Positions 19,322 to 28,264 of a DNA stretch of 64,000 bases are shown here, piece after piece. A program made the position numbers and the translations under genes. Within the stretch, counting starts at the first letter, position 1. Every line of letters begins with the position of its first letter. Source of the stretch: Acidobacteriota bacterium (GTDB lineage Bacteria > Acidobacteriota > Blastocatellia > Pyrinomonadales > Pyrinomonadaceae); assembly GCA_019639115.1 (NCBI GenBank), contig JAHBSM010000002.1:186001-250000 (forward strand), in the 5' to 3' direction. The notes beneath the pieces were generated by a model. The model searched no databases. It was given only the letters and a program-made list of their open reading frames with translations, and was not told the DNA's origin.

Positions 19322-20451
19322 ATAACTGGCAGCTCGGACGAGAAATGTCCTATTGGTATCCCGAAAGTAGGCCGCAAAAACAATTTGCAGCCGTTTTCGA
19401 TACGAATAAATGTATCGCGTGCCAAACGTGCACGCTGGCGTGCAAAACGACGTGGACATCCGGCAAGGGGCAGGAGTATATGCTCTGGAACAACGTCGAA
19501 ACAAAGCCGTATGGCTCATATCCACTAGCATGGGACCTCAATCTTCTTAGTTTGCTAGACGGTCAAAATTGGGGTGAAGAAGGCGGTAAACCCGTTTACA
19601 AAGGCAGTACCATTTTTGAATCGGCACCAGCCGGCGAGCGCGTTCTTGGCTGGCGGCCTGAAGATGAAGACTACGCCTATCCAAACGTTGGCGAAGACGA
19701 TTGTGCAGGCGGCGTAGAACACGGTGCCAGTATCGAGATCCCGCACGCGATGGCTTGGTTCTACTATCTCGCCCGTATCTGCAATCACTGCACTTATCCG
19801 GGTTGCTTGGCATCATGCCCTCGAGGTTCGATCTACAAGCGACCCGAGGACGGCATCGTGCTCGTCGACCAAAACCGCTGCCGCGGCTATCAGGAATGTG
19901 TTCGCGGCTGTCCGTATAAGAAGGTGTTTTTCAACCCGATGACGTCGACATCGGAAAAATGCATCGCCTGTTATCCGAAGATCGAGCAAGGGCTGTCGCC
20001 GCAGTGTTTCGCAAATTGCATTGGTAAGATCCGCGTTGCCGGATTTATCAATACTCCGGACAAGGCCGAGGCCGACAACCCAATCGATTATCTTGTCCAT
20101 ATCAAGAAAGTCGCCTTGCCGCTCTTCCCCCAGTTCGGCCTTGAGCCAAACGTTTACTACATTCCGCCGATCCATGTTCCAACGGCGTTTACCCGCCAGA
20201 TGTTCGGCCCTGGTACCGATAAGGCAGTCGAGATCTACCGAAACGCACCGAACGACCAGGACCTGACCAGCTTATTAGGCTTATTCGGCTCGACCGAGGC
20301 AATCATGCGCAAATGGAAGCGGGTCGGTGATAAGGCTATCGGGATGGATGAGAATGGAAAAGAGCTGGTCAATGTTCCGTTTGAGGAGCCGGTACACATT
20401 CGCCCGGCATACGACAAGCTCTATCAGATCACGCGCACCAATTGTCCGTGA
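19309..20451 (+). CDS. NxrB/NarH-type iron-sulfur subunit, beta
   Basis: This 380-residue ferredoxin-type subunit carries electrons between the alpha subunit and the haem-b gamma subunit. Four cysteine clusters are visible: [11 protein letters not shown] near residue 35, [16 protein letters not shown] near 160, [15 protein letters not shown] near 195, and [16 protein letters not shown] near 220. It has no signal peptide, as in the family, where it is exported by hitchhiking with the Tat-bearing alpha subunit. It is shorter than E. coli NarH (about 510 residues) and closer to NxrB, ClrB and DdhB-like lengths. Confidence 0.9.
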   Translation: MARVNNWQLGREMSYWYPESRPQKQFAAVFDTNKCIACQTCTLACKTTWTSGKGQEYMLWNNVETKPYGSYPLAWDLNLLSLLDGQNWGEEGGKPVYKGSTIFESAPAGERVLGWRPEDEDYAYPNVGEDDCAGGVEHGASIEIPHAMAWFYYLARICNHCTYPGCLASCPRGSIYKRPEDGIVLVDQNRCRGYQECVRGCPYKKVFFNPMTSTSEKCIACYPKIEQGLSPQCFANCIGKIRVAGFINTPDKAEADNPIDYLVHIKKVALPLFPQFGLEPNVYYIPPIHVPTAFTRQMFGPGTDKAVEIYRNAPNDQDLTSLLGLFGSTEAIMRKWKRVGDKAIGMDENGKELVNVPFEEPVHIRPAYDKLYQITRTNCP

Positions 20452-20462
20452 GGAGGTTTTTT

Positions 20463-21305
20463 ATGCGATTCGTAACGTCGCTCACTATTTTGGCTCTTTT
20501 ATTCGCGACTTCGTGCACTAAGATTCAGGTCCCGACGCCCGAGGTTAATGTCGCCCAGGTCAAGGAGATCACGCTTGATCCAAATGCAGCCGTCTGGGAT
20601 GCAGTCTCGCTCCACGCATCGAAAATGATCCTGCAGGATCTCGTAGAGCCGCGTCTTTTAGAACCGTCGACGTCTGAGGTGATGGTCAAGGCGATCACCA
20701 ACGGCAGCGAAATAGCTTTTAGGCTCGAATGGCTGGACGCTAGCCAAAGCGACATGCCAGGGCCTCGACATTTCATTGACGGTTGTGCGGTACAGCTTCC
20801 TTCCAAGGTCGATTCGAATGTCCCAGCCCCGCAAATGGGCGAGGTCGGGAAGACCGTTGAGATCTCATACTGGCGTGCCGATTGGCAGGCGATCGTTGAA
20901 GGACGAGCCGATAATATCAACGCGATCTATCCGAATGCATCAATTGATCATTACCCGGCGGAGGCGAAGCCCCTAGAGAATAACACGCAGGCTCAGGCGG
21001 AGACCGCGGCGCGGTACTCTCCGGCACGAGCACTCGGAAACCGGCGTTCTGGACCTCGCGATCAACCAGTCGAAGACCTAATCGCCGAAGGGCCGAGCAC
21101 ATTATCGCCGGCACCGAGCGCCGTCTCCAAAGGAAAGGGCGTCAAAACGGCTAAAGGTTGGGCCGTCGTCATCTCGCGGCCAATGCCAGCCGGCTTCTCA
21201 GCAGCGACGCCATCGCAGATCGCGTTTGCGGTCTGGGAAGGCTCCCACATCGAGGTTGGTGCAAGAAAGATGCGGACCGGTTGGGTACCGCTGATATTGA
21301 AGTGA
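20463..21305 (+). CDS. Haem-b gamma subunit (ethylbenzene-dehydrogenase-like), lipoprotein
   Basis: This 280-residue protein has a lipoprotein signal ending FATSC. Its beta-rich domain is of the type II DMSO-reductase gamma family (NxrC, DdhC, EbdC, ClrC), which binds one b-type haem with Met/Lys ligation. The family's paired segments are seen as FRLEW near residue 85 and the C-terminal FAVWEGS. A proline/alanine-rich insertion lies at about residues 165-215. The ATG at 20463 has AGGAGG 6 nt upstream, so it is preferred over an upstream TTG. It gives the complex an outlet to the heptaheme cytochrome. Confidence 0.85.
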   Translation: MRFVTSLTILALLFATSCTKIQVPTPEVNVAQVKEITLDPNAAVWDAVSLHASKMILQDLVEPRLLEPSTSEVMVKAITNGSEIAFRLEWLDASQSDMPGPRHFIDGCAVQLPSKVDSNVPAPQMGEVGKTVEISYWRADWQAIVEGRADNINAIYPNASIDHYPAEAKPLENNTQAQAETAARYSPARALGNRRSGPRDQPVEDLIAEGPSTLSPAPSAVSKGKGVKTAKGWAVVISRPMPAGFSAATPSQIAFAVWEGSHIEVGARKMRTGWVPLILK

Positions 21306-21317
21306 TCAGGAGAAACT

Positions 21318-21791
21318 ATGGCGGTGATCAGTGATCTCATGGAGGTTCATAAGGTGATCGACGAGTTATTCTTCGAGCACCAGCGGGCACTGCTTCATTT
21401 TGATTTTGAAAAGGCTGTCCGCATTCTCTATGCTTACGAGTCCACGCTTCTTAATCATATGGCGGACGAAGAAAGCATCTTGCTGCCGGTTTATGAAGAG
21501 CGGGCTAACTTCCCTGTAGCTGGGTCTCCGAAACTCTTCTATGACGATCACGCCAAGATGCGTTCGTACCTTGGGATGTTCAAGCAAACGATAAGTGAAA
21601 TGCCGGCCGAATCTGAGCTTGACCGCGTACTCCTTCAGCTTTTGGATCGCGAAGCGTTTTACCTTCGCCTCTGTAGCCATCACGACCGGCGTGAACGCGA
21701 TTTCCTTTATCCAATGCTCGACGGACTACTATCCGATAAAGAAAAGTATCAAATGCTTGACCGCGTGAGACTTCGCGGGGAAAAGCATTAA
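21318..21791 (+). CDS. Hemerythrin-like (HHE domain) protein
   Basis: This 157-residue all-helical protein has the spaced His/Glu residues of a di-iron hemerythrin domain: EVHKVIDELFFEHQ at the start, LNHMADEESILLPVYEE in the middle, then DDHAKMR and SHHDRRERDFLYP. Such proteins bind O2 or NO or store iron. Lying between the gamma subunit and the chaperone gene, it may protect or sense NO during nitrate respiration; this is inference. Confidence 0.85.
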   Translation: MAVISDLMEVHKVIDELFFEHQRALLHFDFEKAVRILYAYESTLLNHMADEESILLPVYEERANFPVAGSPKLFYDDHAKMRSYLGMFKQTISEMPAESELDRVLLQLLDREAFYLRLCSHHDRRERDFLYPMLDGLLSDKEKYQMLDRVRLRGEKH

Positions 21792-21804
21792 CTAGGTGTC
21801 CATT

Positions 21805-22449
21805 ATGAAAACCCTGGAAAGCAACACAAGAGATTTGCTCGCCGAGGCGGCGGAATGGCGGCTGATAAGCCTACTATTCGATTGTCCGTCAAATGCTTGG
21901 CTAAAGCAGGTCGCAGATCTCGCAAACCCCGTTAGAGACAAGAAACTGAAACGTGCCGCAAAAGCCGCTCAGAAAGAGGCCAGTGAAGGACTATTTCATT
22001 CCATTTTCGGACCTGGCGGACCGGCCCCAGGTCGCGAAGTAAGCTATCGCGGCTGGGTTCAACCGGGTTACATGCTGGCGGAATTGAATAGCTTTTACAA
22101 CGCTTTCTCATATAAACCGACCACGGACGAGGTACCTGATCACGTTGCGGTCGAGACCGGATTCGTCGCGTACCTGCGACTAAAAGAACTTTATGCTCTA
22201 GAAATCGGTGACAACGAAAGTGCAGATGTAACTTCCAGGGCAGCAATAACGTTTGTCGACGATCATATTTCAAAATACGCCCAAAGGCTGGCTAAGTTGC
22301 TTGCGGCATCCGGGATAAATTACCTTAAGCTTGCAGGGGCGGCGCTGTATGAGCGCGTTGGCCCGGACAAGGATAAATCGAAACAAATATTTTTGCCGGT
22401 GCTCGATGACGAGGATGAATCTAAGTTTGAGTGCGGTGGAGCGATTTAA
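21805..22449 (+). CDS. TorD/NarJ-family molybdoenzyme assembly chaperone
   Basis: This helical protein of about 214 residues belongs to the TorD/DmsD/NarJ class, which holds the apo-molybdoenzyme until cofactor insertion and proofreads its Tat signal. The conserved E-x-FYxAF segment reads LNSFYNAFSYKP, followed by PDHVAVETGFVAYL, the typical (P)DH(I/V)xxEL-like motif. I chose the ATG at 21805, which has TAGGTG about 8 nt upstream; a GTG at 21796 is in frame. It closes the run of co-oriented genes that began at 9727. Confidence 0.85.
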   Translation: MKTLESNTRDLLAEAAEWRLISLLFDCPSNAWLKQVADLANPVRDKKLKRAAKAAQKEASEGLFHSIFGPGGPAPGREVSYRGWVQPGYMLAELNSFYNAFSYKPTTDEVPDHVAVETGFVAYLRLKELYALEIGDNESADVTSRAAITFVDDHISKYAQRLAKLLAASGINYLKLAGAALYERVGPDKDKSKQIFLPVLDDEDESKFECGGAI

Positions 22450-22469
22450 TACCTTTGGATTCTTACAAA

Positions 22470-23843
22470 TCATGCCATCGTGAATAGAATATCCCGGATG
22501 TCTTTTTCAGTGGTGTCCGGGTTGATGAAACAGAACCTCGAAACAGTTTCGGGGCCTTCCGGGTTTCTCCATTTGGTTGGAGCGACCAGAGCGAACCCCG
22601 ACTTGTGATTCTTATAGGTCCAGGCCCGGTAGTCCTCGGCCTCCCATCCTTTTCGACGGTACAGGACGCAGGAAAGACTGGGTTCTCTGACGAGTTCTGT
22701 ATGTTCGCATTCCGATATCAGTCGGCCGGCGATCTGAGCGAGTTCGATCCCACGTTCGATAGCCTTTTCGTACCTGTCCGTGCCGTGCGTTGCCAATGAG
22801 AACCACAACGGCAGGCCGCGTACGCGCCGGGTTAGCTGTATCTGATAATCCGACGGATTAAATCCCTTTGCCCCTTCGTCGCTGAAGATATCGAGGTAGG
22901 AACCTTCCTGGGCGTGGGCTTTCTTTGCGAGTTTCGGATCTCGATAGATGATCGCACCGCAATCGTAAGGTGAAAATAGCCACTTGTGAGGATCGATAGT
23001 GACGCTGTCGGCTTGTTCGATACCGTTAAAAAGGTGACGCACCGAACGGGCTGCCAATGCTCCGCCACCGTAGGCGGCATCAACGTGAAACCAGATCTCC
23101 TCTGATCTACATATCGTGGCGATACCCGCGAGATCGTCAATTATTCCCGCGTTGGTCGTACCGGCCGTTGCTATCACAGCGAAGACCCTGGCACGGTCTT
23201 CCGCAGACATTTGTGCAAGAGTCTCTGCCAAATGAGAGCTTTCAAGGCGGCTCTCCGTTTCGATCAGGAGGACATCGGCGTCTATGACTTTCGCCATCGC
23301 ATTGATCGACGAATGGGCACCATTTGAGGCAATCACGATGCCACGGGTTTTAGAATTGCGTTCGTCCCCCTCTCGCCAATATTCGCGAGCGGTGACCATT
23401 GCGGAAAGATTTGCCTCAGTGCCTCCGCTTGTAAAAACACCAAATGCACCGGCGGGCATTCCCGTTAGTGAGACCAACCATTCCATTGCTTGGTTCTCGG
23501 CAAAGATACAGCCGGCTCCTTCCAGCCAGAAAGCCCCATGAACACTGGTTGCTGAGGTGACGAGATCGAACATAACAGCCGCCCGGGTCGGAGATGCGGG
23601 TACGAACGCAAGATGCCGGGGATGATCGATCGGGACACTCGCTTTGACCAATACGTCCTTAAATAGGGCAAATGCCCTCTCGCCGCCGATGCCTTCAGGT
23701 GTGACCGTATCGCCTACGAGAGCCTTTAACTCCTCTGCCTTCCGAGGAAAGCCAAGCTTTGGATCGGTATCGGAAATACGGCTGATCGCGTATTTGATAA
23801 TATCGAGCGACATCTCGACAAGATCAATGTCTACATTGTGCAT
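22470..23843 (-). CDS. Group II pyridoxal-dependent decarboxylase
   Basis: This protein of about 457 residues belongs to the aromatic-L-amino-acid/glutamate/diaminobutyrate decarboxylase family. PLP-binding motifs are present: TSGGTEAN, NGAHSS (stacking His), HVDAAYGG and the lysine in DPHKWLF. The substrate cannot be told from sequence. It is the last gene of a minus-strand run after the ric and YwiC-like genes, an odd partner for nitrate functions. The ATG at 23843 is used; a TTG at 23858 with AAGG upstream is an alternative. Confidence 0.88.
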   Translation of the reverse strand: MHNVDIDLVEMSLDIIKYAISRISDTDPKLGFPRKAEELKALVGDTVTPEGIGGERAFALFKDVLVKASVPIDHPRHLAFVPASPTRAAVMFDLVTSATSVHGAFWLEGAGCIFAENQAMEWLVSLTGMPAGAFGVFTSGGTEANLSAMVTAREYWREGDERNSKTRGIVIASNGAHSSINAMAKVIDADVLLIETESRLESSHLAETLAQMSAEDRARVFAVIATAGTTNAGIIDDLAGIATICRSEEIWFHVDAAYGGGALAARSVRHLFNGIEQADSVTIDPHKWLFSPYDCGAIIYRDPKLAKKAHAQEGSYLDIFSDEGAKGFNPSDYQIQLTRRVRGLPLWFSLATHGTDRYEKAIERGIELAQIAGRLISECEHTELVREPSLSCVLYRRKGWEAEDYRAWTYKNHKSGFALVAPTKWRNPEGPETVSRFCFINPDTTEKDIRDILFTMA

Positions 23844-23883
23844 AAATTCGGGATCCAAGCCGCCTTACGAGGTCGCTATCGTA

Positions 23884-24714
23884 TCAGAATCCGGCGTGGT
23901 GTCCGATCACGACCGACAATACGACGGCCGTGCCGTAGATGATCTCCCAGACGCCTATCTGCATCGCTTTCATTCTGGTTCGCCCCGGTGAAAGTCCCGC
24001 GATAGCTCGATAGGCCAATATCGACATAGCCATAATCGTCAAAAACGAACTAAGGCCGTAGAAAGCTAACATTGATACTAGAAGAAGAGCCGCGACATGG
24101 GCGAGTGTCGGGATAATCCGGGAATACCACTTACCTTTTTCCAGACGAAGTCGCTCACGAACATAAAGAATAGAGGCAATTGACCTTGACGCAAAGATCG
24201 CCCATAGAGCGACGGCATTCGCGAACGGCATATTGGCCGATAGTCCGATCGATGCCATCGACGCAGACATAACAATTGCTCCGGTCAACTCGGGTATAAG
24301 CTTACGGCTTTGTCCCGATGCATCAATATATATCTGAAAGCCAGCGAACGGCAGGACCAAAACAAAAGGAAGTAAAGGCTGAACGCCGACTGTAAACAGC
24401 GTGCCCGCAATACCCAAGGCGAAGATCGCACCATAGCCGACCAAGAAACGAAGCGCCAGACCGGCACGAGCCCTATTGCGCATTCCAAATCGGTCGGCGA
24501 TGAGGACCTTCAATGGCTGTCGCGTTAGAAACGCACCTACGGTAATAAGGGCGATCCAAGGAGCTCCCGCTGAAAACGCGATCGCCATCCCGGCGGCTAG
24601 GGGTTCGAGCAAAAAGGCCCATCCGCCGTGTTCCGTGGGCAGAGCGACTTGCCGCACGCGAACAGCTCTATGGGGTGTTGTGATCGGTGCGGCAGTTGCC
24701 ATATCTAAATTCAT
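23884..24714 (-). CDS. YwiC-like membrane protein
   Basis: This 276-residue protein has seven to eight hydrophobic helices and the N-terminal signature LPTEHGGWAFLLEPLAAG, typical of the YwiC-like family. In Bacillus subtilis ywiC lies beside narGHJI and fnr, so its presence in this nitrate island is consistent. Its function is unknown to me. It begins 12 bp after the ric stop codon and is probably in the same operon. Confidence 0.82.
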   Translation of the reverse strand: MNLDMATAAPITTPHRAVRVRQVALPTEHGGWAFLLEPLAAGMAIAFSAGAPWIALITVGAFLTRQPLKVLIADRFGMRNRARAGLALRFLVGYGAIFALGIAGTLFTVGVQPLLPFVLVLPFAGFQIYIDASGQSRKLIPELTGAIVMSASMASIGLSANMPFANAVALWAIFASRSIASILYVRERLRLEKGKWYSRIIPTLAHVAALLLVSMLAFYGLSSFLTIMAMSILAYRAIAGLSPGRTRMKAMQIGVWEIIYGTAVVLSVVIGHHAGF

Positions 24715-24726
24715 TCGGAGCGAGTA

Positions 24727-25455
24727 TCAGGCTCGGGCATTCTGTTCGAGTTCGATCGCACGGGGAAAGAGGAGATTGTTCTCCAGATGAATGTGCTGGT
24801 GTAAGTCTCGCTCAAGCTCACCTAACCTATGAAAAAGCGCGGTAAAACTCGGGCAAGCTCCGTCCGGCAATTTGTAATCGTTTGTGATCTCGCGCATTTT
24901 GGCCAACAGTTCGCCTACTTCTTCATGCTCGACATTCATCATACTTACCGGATGCTGAACCGTTCCAAATGGCGGATATGGAACCTGATGGTGATTTGCA
25001 GCGGCATACGCTAGCTTCTGGATGTAGGGGAAAAGGACCATTTCTTCTTTCATCATGTGCGGTTCGAGATCATCACACAACGCCTGAAACAGGTCTTTCA
25101 ATTCAAGAAGATAAGTATAGTGATCGCCATGACGACTAGCGACTTTAGCCATCAACGGTGTCAAATGGCTCATTTCGTCGCGTGTATAGACGTGATGCTT
25201 ATCCAAAATATGATCGACGAGATCGCTCAAGTCCATATTAGAGAACGAATCTTGATCGCTAATTATTGATTCGTCCAAAACGCTATCTATCTTCTCTTTC
25301 ACGATTTCCGGTATCGCCCCTACGTTTCGACAGGCGTCGTCGAACGGCGTGTCTCCATGACAACAATAGTCGATCTTGAATTCCTCAAAGACGCGAGTCG
25401 TCAACGGCATCTCAAGTGCTATTTCGCGTACTGTCTTACCTTGAACACTAAGCAT
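24727..25455 (-). CDS. ric: Iron-sulfur cluster repair di-iron protein (Ric/YtfE/ScdA)
   Basis: This 242-residue protein repairs Fe-S clusters damaged by NO or oxidants. The N-terminal ScdA domain has the IDYCCHG motif. The C-terminal hemerythrin domain has the di-iron ligands in DHILDKHHVYTRDE, HGDHY, EPHMMKEE, MNVEHEEVG and HIHLENNLLFPR. The ATG at 25455 has GGAGG 8 nt upstream, better than the upstream in-frame TTG. A Dnr-like box 67 bp upstream suggests induction by NO or low oxygen. Confidence 0.93.
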   Translation of the reverse strand: MLSVQGKTVREIALEMPLTTRVFEEFKIDYCCHGDTPFDDACRNVGAIPEIVKEKIDSVLDESIISDQDSFSNMDLSDLVDHILDKHHVYTRDEMSHLTPLMAKVASRHGDHYTYLLELKDLFQALCDDLEPHMMKEEMVLFPYIQKLAYAAANHHQVPYPPFGTVQHPVSMMNVEHEEVGELLAKMREITNDYKLPDGACPSFTALFHRLGELERDLHQHIHLENNLLFPRAIELEQNARA

Positions 25456-25515
25456 TAATTCATCCTCCAAATGTATACTCCAACATCATTGTCGCCGGTA
25501 TATACAGGAGGAAAT

Positions 25516-25529
25516 ATGATCTCGGTCAT
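25516..25529. promoter_or_regulatory. Fnr/Dnr-type box upstream of the ric operon
   Basis: On the minus strand the site reads ATGACCGAGATCAT, nearly identical to the box before moaA (ATGACGCAGATCAT). It is centred 67 bp before the ric start codon. Confidence 0.6.
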
Positions 25530-25548
25530 GTTCGAGAAATTATTGAGT

Positions 25549-25929
25549 TCAGCAGGCGTCGTCGCCTTTGGGATGAGGGTAGCGGTCAGACTGGTCTTCG
25601 TCATTGTGAGCGTTCAGACACACAAAGTCTTTTTCGATCAGGATCTTTAATTGAGTTTGCTCGTCTGCAAAATAAGTACCGGCAAGACTGACCTCATCTG
25701 ACTTGGCCCATTTGTCAGCAGCCGCGGCAGGCACCTGTACGGCTATCGTTCCACCAATAAATGAAGCGGAAAAATCACTTTGGAGAGTCTTTTCGAGCGA
25801 GTAACCAAAGTCGTTCCTTCCTACACCAAAACGGACAGTGTCCCCGATGGTTCCCGTGCGATCAAAAGTCTCGACTTCAGAGCGTCGAAGACGAAAACGA
25901 AGGGTATTCTCTCTTATTCGAATTTTCAT
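25549..25929 (-). CDS. Small conserved protein (DUF7009-like)
   Basis: This 126-residue protein begins MKIRIRENTLRFRLRRSEVETF, which I recall as the signature of a small family named DUF7009. The rest is beta-rich, and the C-terminus has several Asp and His residues (LNAHNDEDQSDRYPHPKGDD) that could bind metal. The function is unknown. The start is set at the ATG before MKIRIREN; upstream in-frame ATGs add unrelated residues. It lies between ric and the regulator gene, on the same strand. Confidence 0.75.
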   Translation of the reverse strand: MKIRIRENTLRFRLRRSEVETFDRTGTIGDTVRFGVGRNDFGYSLEKTLQSDFSASFIGGTIAVQVPAAAADKWAKSDEVSLAGTYFADEQTQLKILIEKDFVCLNAHNDEDQSDRYPHPKGDDAC

Positions 25930-26011
25930 GATCCAATGCTCACCAAGATGGAAATTAACATGAAGTTCGGTTGACCGAATATGATCCAGATCACGTTTCA
26001 AATACAAAATC

Positions 26012-26668
26012 CTAACGGACCAAAGCTCGAAGATTCTCAGTCGTTTCGACGAATATTCTTCCGCCGATTATTTTCAAATGGCCATTTTTCGCGAGCTTCC
26101 GGATGCCCCGAATCGTGGTTTCTAGTGAGAGCCCCGCCATCTCAGCTATATCCTGCCGTCGATGTGTGATTTTCTTTATTTCACCTGCTTTCATTTCACC
26201 TGCCAGACGTAAGATGACAGTCGCGATGCGGTGCTCGGCCGATGGCGTCGCCATGATCTGAACAGTCTCGGCACGGTCACGCAGAATGCCGCACATACGA
26301 TTTAGGACGAGTGAAGAAAATTCAGATGATGATCGCATCAATTCCAAAAAATCTTCTCGCGGAACCAACAATAGTGAGCTGTCCTCAATTGCAACGGCGG
26401 TTGCCGGAAACGTCTTGCCGTCCATCGCCGGCGGAATCGCAAAAATCTCGCCCGCCTGAAACATGCCAATTATTATCTCCTTACCCGCCTCGGGATAACG
26501 AACCATTTTGATCGTTCCCGCCAATATGATCGGCAAAAATGTTGCCTGATCTCCCTCGAAGAAAACGTGTTCTCCGGTACCAAAGGTCTTTTTCGAGCCA
26601 ACCGCTAAAAGACTGCCGCTTAATTCGGTACTGAAGTGGCTCGATATTTGACTAATAGAAACAGACAT
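26012..26668 (-). CDS. Crp/Fnr-family regulator (Dnr-like)
   Basis: This 218-residue protein has an N-terminal cyclic-nucleotide-fold sensor domain, a long dimer helix and a C-terminal winged HTH with RRQDIAEMAGLSLETTIRGIRKL. The recognition helix keeps the Glu and Arg that contact TGA half-sites in Fnr-type proteins. It lacks the N-terminal Cys cluster of Fnr, so it more likely senses NO or haem, as in Dnr/NnrR. I use the ATG at 26668, since longer starts overlap the Dnr-like box at 26723-26736. It is divergent from the porin gene. Confidence 0.88.
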   Translation of the reverse strand: MSVSISQISSHFSTELSGSLLAVGSKKTFGTGEHVFFEGDQATFLPIILAGTIKMVRYPEAGKEIIIGMFQAGEIFAIPPAMDGKTFPATAVAIEDSSLLLVPREDFLELMRSSSEFSSLVLNRMCGILRDRAETVQIMATPSAEHRIATVILRLAGEMKAGEIKKITHRRQDIAEMAGLSLETTIRGIRKLAKNGHLKIIGGRIFVETTENLRALVR

Positions 26669-26722
26669 ATTCGGACGGTTTTTAACCCAAGTGGGGTTCC
26701 CGACACTTAATATTCGCATTTT

Positions 26723-26736
26723 GTGATGCAAATCAT
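26723..26736. promoter_or_regulatory. Fnr/Dnr-type box between regulator and porin genes
   Basis: GTGATGCAAATCAT contains TGAT-N4-ATCA, a match to the Fnr consensus core. It is centred 51 bp before the porin start and 61 bp before the regulator start, so it could serve autoregulation and porin control. Confidence 0.6.
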
Positions 26737-26780
26737 AAATTGCTTTGTCAAGAACTGATAACTATTAGAGAAGTGGAGCA

Positions 26781-28241
26781 ATGTCAGTAAACTCAATGAA
26801 ACACTTAACCAGTCCCGTCATAATGATGGCTTTCGTCGCAGCACTTGCGTCTGTTGGGGTTGCTCAAACTCCAACTCAGCCCACCCTTGTGGAACTTCAG
26901 AAACAGGTAGTTGAGCTTGAGACAAAACTCAAAGCGATCAGCGATGAGCTTGCCAAATTGAAACAAGCCGAGTCCCCAGTAGTCGACACGTCCAAGGATG
27001 AGAAGGTAACGAATGCTGTAGCTGCGCGCGAGGTTCCCGCTGCCACCAAAGACGCCGAGCCTCAAAAGAAGAACGACCTTGGCGTTGATATCGGCAGCGC
27101 ACGCCTTACTCCGTACGGAACGATATTTTTTAACGCATTTGGAAACAGCGGTGGTACGAATAATGCCGATGTCCCCATTTTTGCCACACCAACCGGCAGC
27201 GGGAATACGAGTGCAAGCGTCAGGCAAACGAGACTTGGCATCAAACTTGAGGGAGCCAAGGTCGGAAAGGCTCGTCTAGGGGCAGTCATCGAGGGCGATT
27301 TCTTCGGTGGCTTCCCGTCGGTCGGGATCGGTGAGAATTTTGGGATCTTTAGAGTTCGTCTGACATATGCCCGTCTTGATTGGGAACGGACATCGGTGAC
27401 GATCGGCCAGGACTGGATGGTCTTTGCGCCGGTCAATCCTACATCGATTGCAACTGCCGGCAATCCACAAATGGCGGCCGCCGGAAATAACTGGGCGCGG
27501 CTTCCTCAAGTACGGCTAGAACGTAAGATCGGTGATCACCTAACCTGGCAAGGGGCGTTACTCGAGCCACAAACCGGGGATTTCGCGACGAACGCCGCCT
27601 TCTCTGTTCAACCTACAAGTGGGGCTACCTCCAGGCTTCCATTCATTCAGAGTCGGATCGCATTCGCTAACAAGAACTGGTTCGGTGCAAAAAAGCCGGG
27701 CAGTATTGGCCTTTCCGGCCACTACGGTCGATCACGGGTTTTTACCGGGGCAACGAATGCCCGTAATGACATCGAGTCAGTTGGATTTGCGCTGGATTGG
27801 AACATCCCGCTTAGCGAACGTATCACCGCTTCCGGCGAAGCCTTTGCCGGACGCAATCTTGGAGGTTTTCAGGCAGGTATCTTTCAAAGTTACAACAATG
27901 ATTTCGCTTATCGTGTTGGCTCGTCACTTGTTCGATCAGGTGTCCGCTCGATCGGCACACGCGGCGGTTGGATGCAGGTCGGTTTTACGCCACCGGCCCT
28001 TCACGATCGATTGACGCTGTACGGTTCTCTCGGCATTGATGACCCGAATGACCGAGACCTTTTAAGTTTTTCCGGTCGTGATTGGCGGACGAGGAACCTT
28101 GTAATCGCCACAAATATAGCCTACAGGTTCACTCCTCAGTTCACTCTCGGGGCGGAATTTAGACGTTTGAGGACAAACTACTTTCTTAGCGGCCTCCAGA
28201 TATCAAATCATGTGAACTTGGGCGCGTCCTATTCATTCTAG
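26781..28241 (+). CDS. Outer-membrane porin with coiled-coil N-terminus (DcaP-like)
   Basis: This 486-residue protein has a signal peptide ending VGVAQ, then a coiled coil at about residues 33-67 (LVELQKQVVELETKLKAISD) and a beta-barrel of alternating hydrophobic residues ending in a C-terminal aromatic (GASYSF), as barrel proteins do. This layout matches trimeric DcaP-type porins. With the regulator next to it and nitrate genes around, it may let nitrate, nitrite or small organic acids through; the substrate is inference. Confidence 0.82.
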   Translation: MSVNSMKHLTSPVIMMAFVAALASVGVAQTPTQPTLVELQKQVVELETKLKAISDELAKLKQAESPVVDTSKDEKVTNAVAAREVPAATKDAEPQKKNDLGVDIGSARLTPYGTIFFNAFGNSGGTNNADVPIFATPTGSGNTSASVRQTRLGIKLEGAKVGKARLGAVIEGDFFGGFPSVGIGENFGIFRVRLTYARLDWERTSVTIGQDWMVFAPVNPTSIATAGNPQMAAAGNNWARLPQVRLERKIGDHLTWQGALLEPQTGDFATNAAFSVQPTSGATSRLPFIQSRIAFANKNWFGAKKPGSIGLSGHYGRSRVFTGATNARNDIESVGFALDWNIPLSERITASGEAFAGRNLGGFQAGIFQSYNNDFAYRVGSSLVRSGVRSIGTRGGWMQVGFTPPALHDRLTLYGSLGIDDPNDRDLLSFSGRDWRTRNLVIATNIAYRFTPQFTLGAEFRRLRTNYFLSGLQISNHVNLGASYSF

Positions 28242-28264
28242 GCGTTTCGGCTCGGCAGTTCTCT

